Of a stretch of 64,000 bases of DNA, positions 63,961 through 64,000 are shown in pieces (position 1 is the stretch's first letter; every line of letters begins with the position of its first letter). The notes under the pieces are model-generated. The model was not told where the DNA came from, did no database searches, and worked only from the letters and a program-made list of their open reading frames with translations. Position numbers and translations under genes: made by a program. Source of the DNA: Betaproteobacteria bacterium (GTDB lineage Bacteria; Acidobacteriota; Terriglobia; Acidiferrales; UBA7541); contig CAJCHZ010000024.1 in assembly GCA_903970165.1 (NCBI GenBank), positions 1-64,000 on the forward strand, written 5' to 3'.

Positions 63961-64000
63961 ATGTTGAAAACAGTGGCTAAAACGTCGAGACGCTGTGAAT
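63961..64000 (+). CDS. Start of a gene running off the right edge
   Basis: ATG 63961 with GGGAGAG eight bases upstream opens MLKTVAKTSRRCE and continues past the window. Too little to identify; the good ribosome site is the only support. Confidence 0.35.
   Translation, partial: MLKTVAKTSRRCE

Overview
The window looks like a chromosomal piece of a soil-type Acidobacteriota genome. This is an inference from gene content: the bacillithiol enzyme BshC, an hrcA-grpE-dnaJ block, many secreted carboxypeptidase-regulatory-like and TPR proteins, type IV pilin, and several small multicopy families I associate with that phylum. No rRNA, tRNA or CRISPR array was recognised.

Layout. 1-24.4 kb is mostly housekeeping: a MeaB-type GTPase fragment, a Phd/PIN toxin-antitoxin pair with a perfect palindromic operator, an acyl-CoA dehydrogenase, secreted/membrane proteins, threonine aldolase, HemW, YjbQ and PilZ. 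Then comes a 12-kb leftward run hrcA-grpE-dnaJ-rsmE-lepB-carA-(secreted protein)-carB-DHDPS-family aldolase-bshC, and an aldehyde dehydrogenase. 24.5-39 kb is an accessory region rich in debris: a REP-like palindrome beside a truncated RAYT transposase, a frameshifted HNH protein, a second toxin-antitoxin pair, a broken Crp-family gene, a KaiC-like operon with two tandem paralogous partners, a broken DUF1003 gene, a small-gene cassette flanked by diverged direct repeats with an intact Crp-family gene, a broken mercuric-reductase-like gene and an IS110 remnant. 39-47 kb returns to ordinary genes: DEAD-box helicase, HtrA protease, SnoaL-like proteins and aldo/keto reductase. 47-50 kb holds a SAM-II-like leader and intrinsic terminator in front of thrC and a MoaD/ThiS-like carrier with a non-canonical C-terminus. 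50-62 kb carries an MFS transporter, Gfo/Idh oxidoreductase, a secreted hydrolase split from its signal peptide by a stop codon, Ogt, peptide deformylase, pilin, a large secreted M1 peptidase and small proteins. The window ends in a broken IS91-family transposase.

Main points of interest. (1) A candidate S-adenosylmethionine riboswitch plus attenuator controls a threonine-synthase/sulfur-carrier pair, hinting at carrier-protein-dependent sulfur chemistry on homoserine derivatives. (2) A double-domain KaiC-like ATPase is translationally coupled to tandem unknown paralogs. (3) There is an unusual density of recently broken genes, several with clean, localisable lesions. Coordinates and reading frames were derived by hand; family assignments rest on motif recognition and were not searched.
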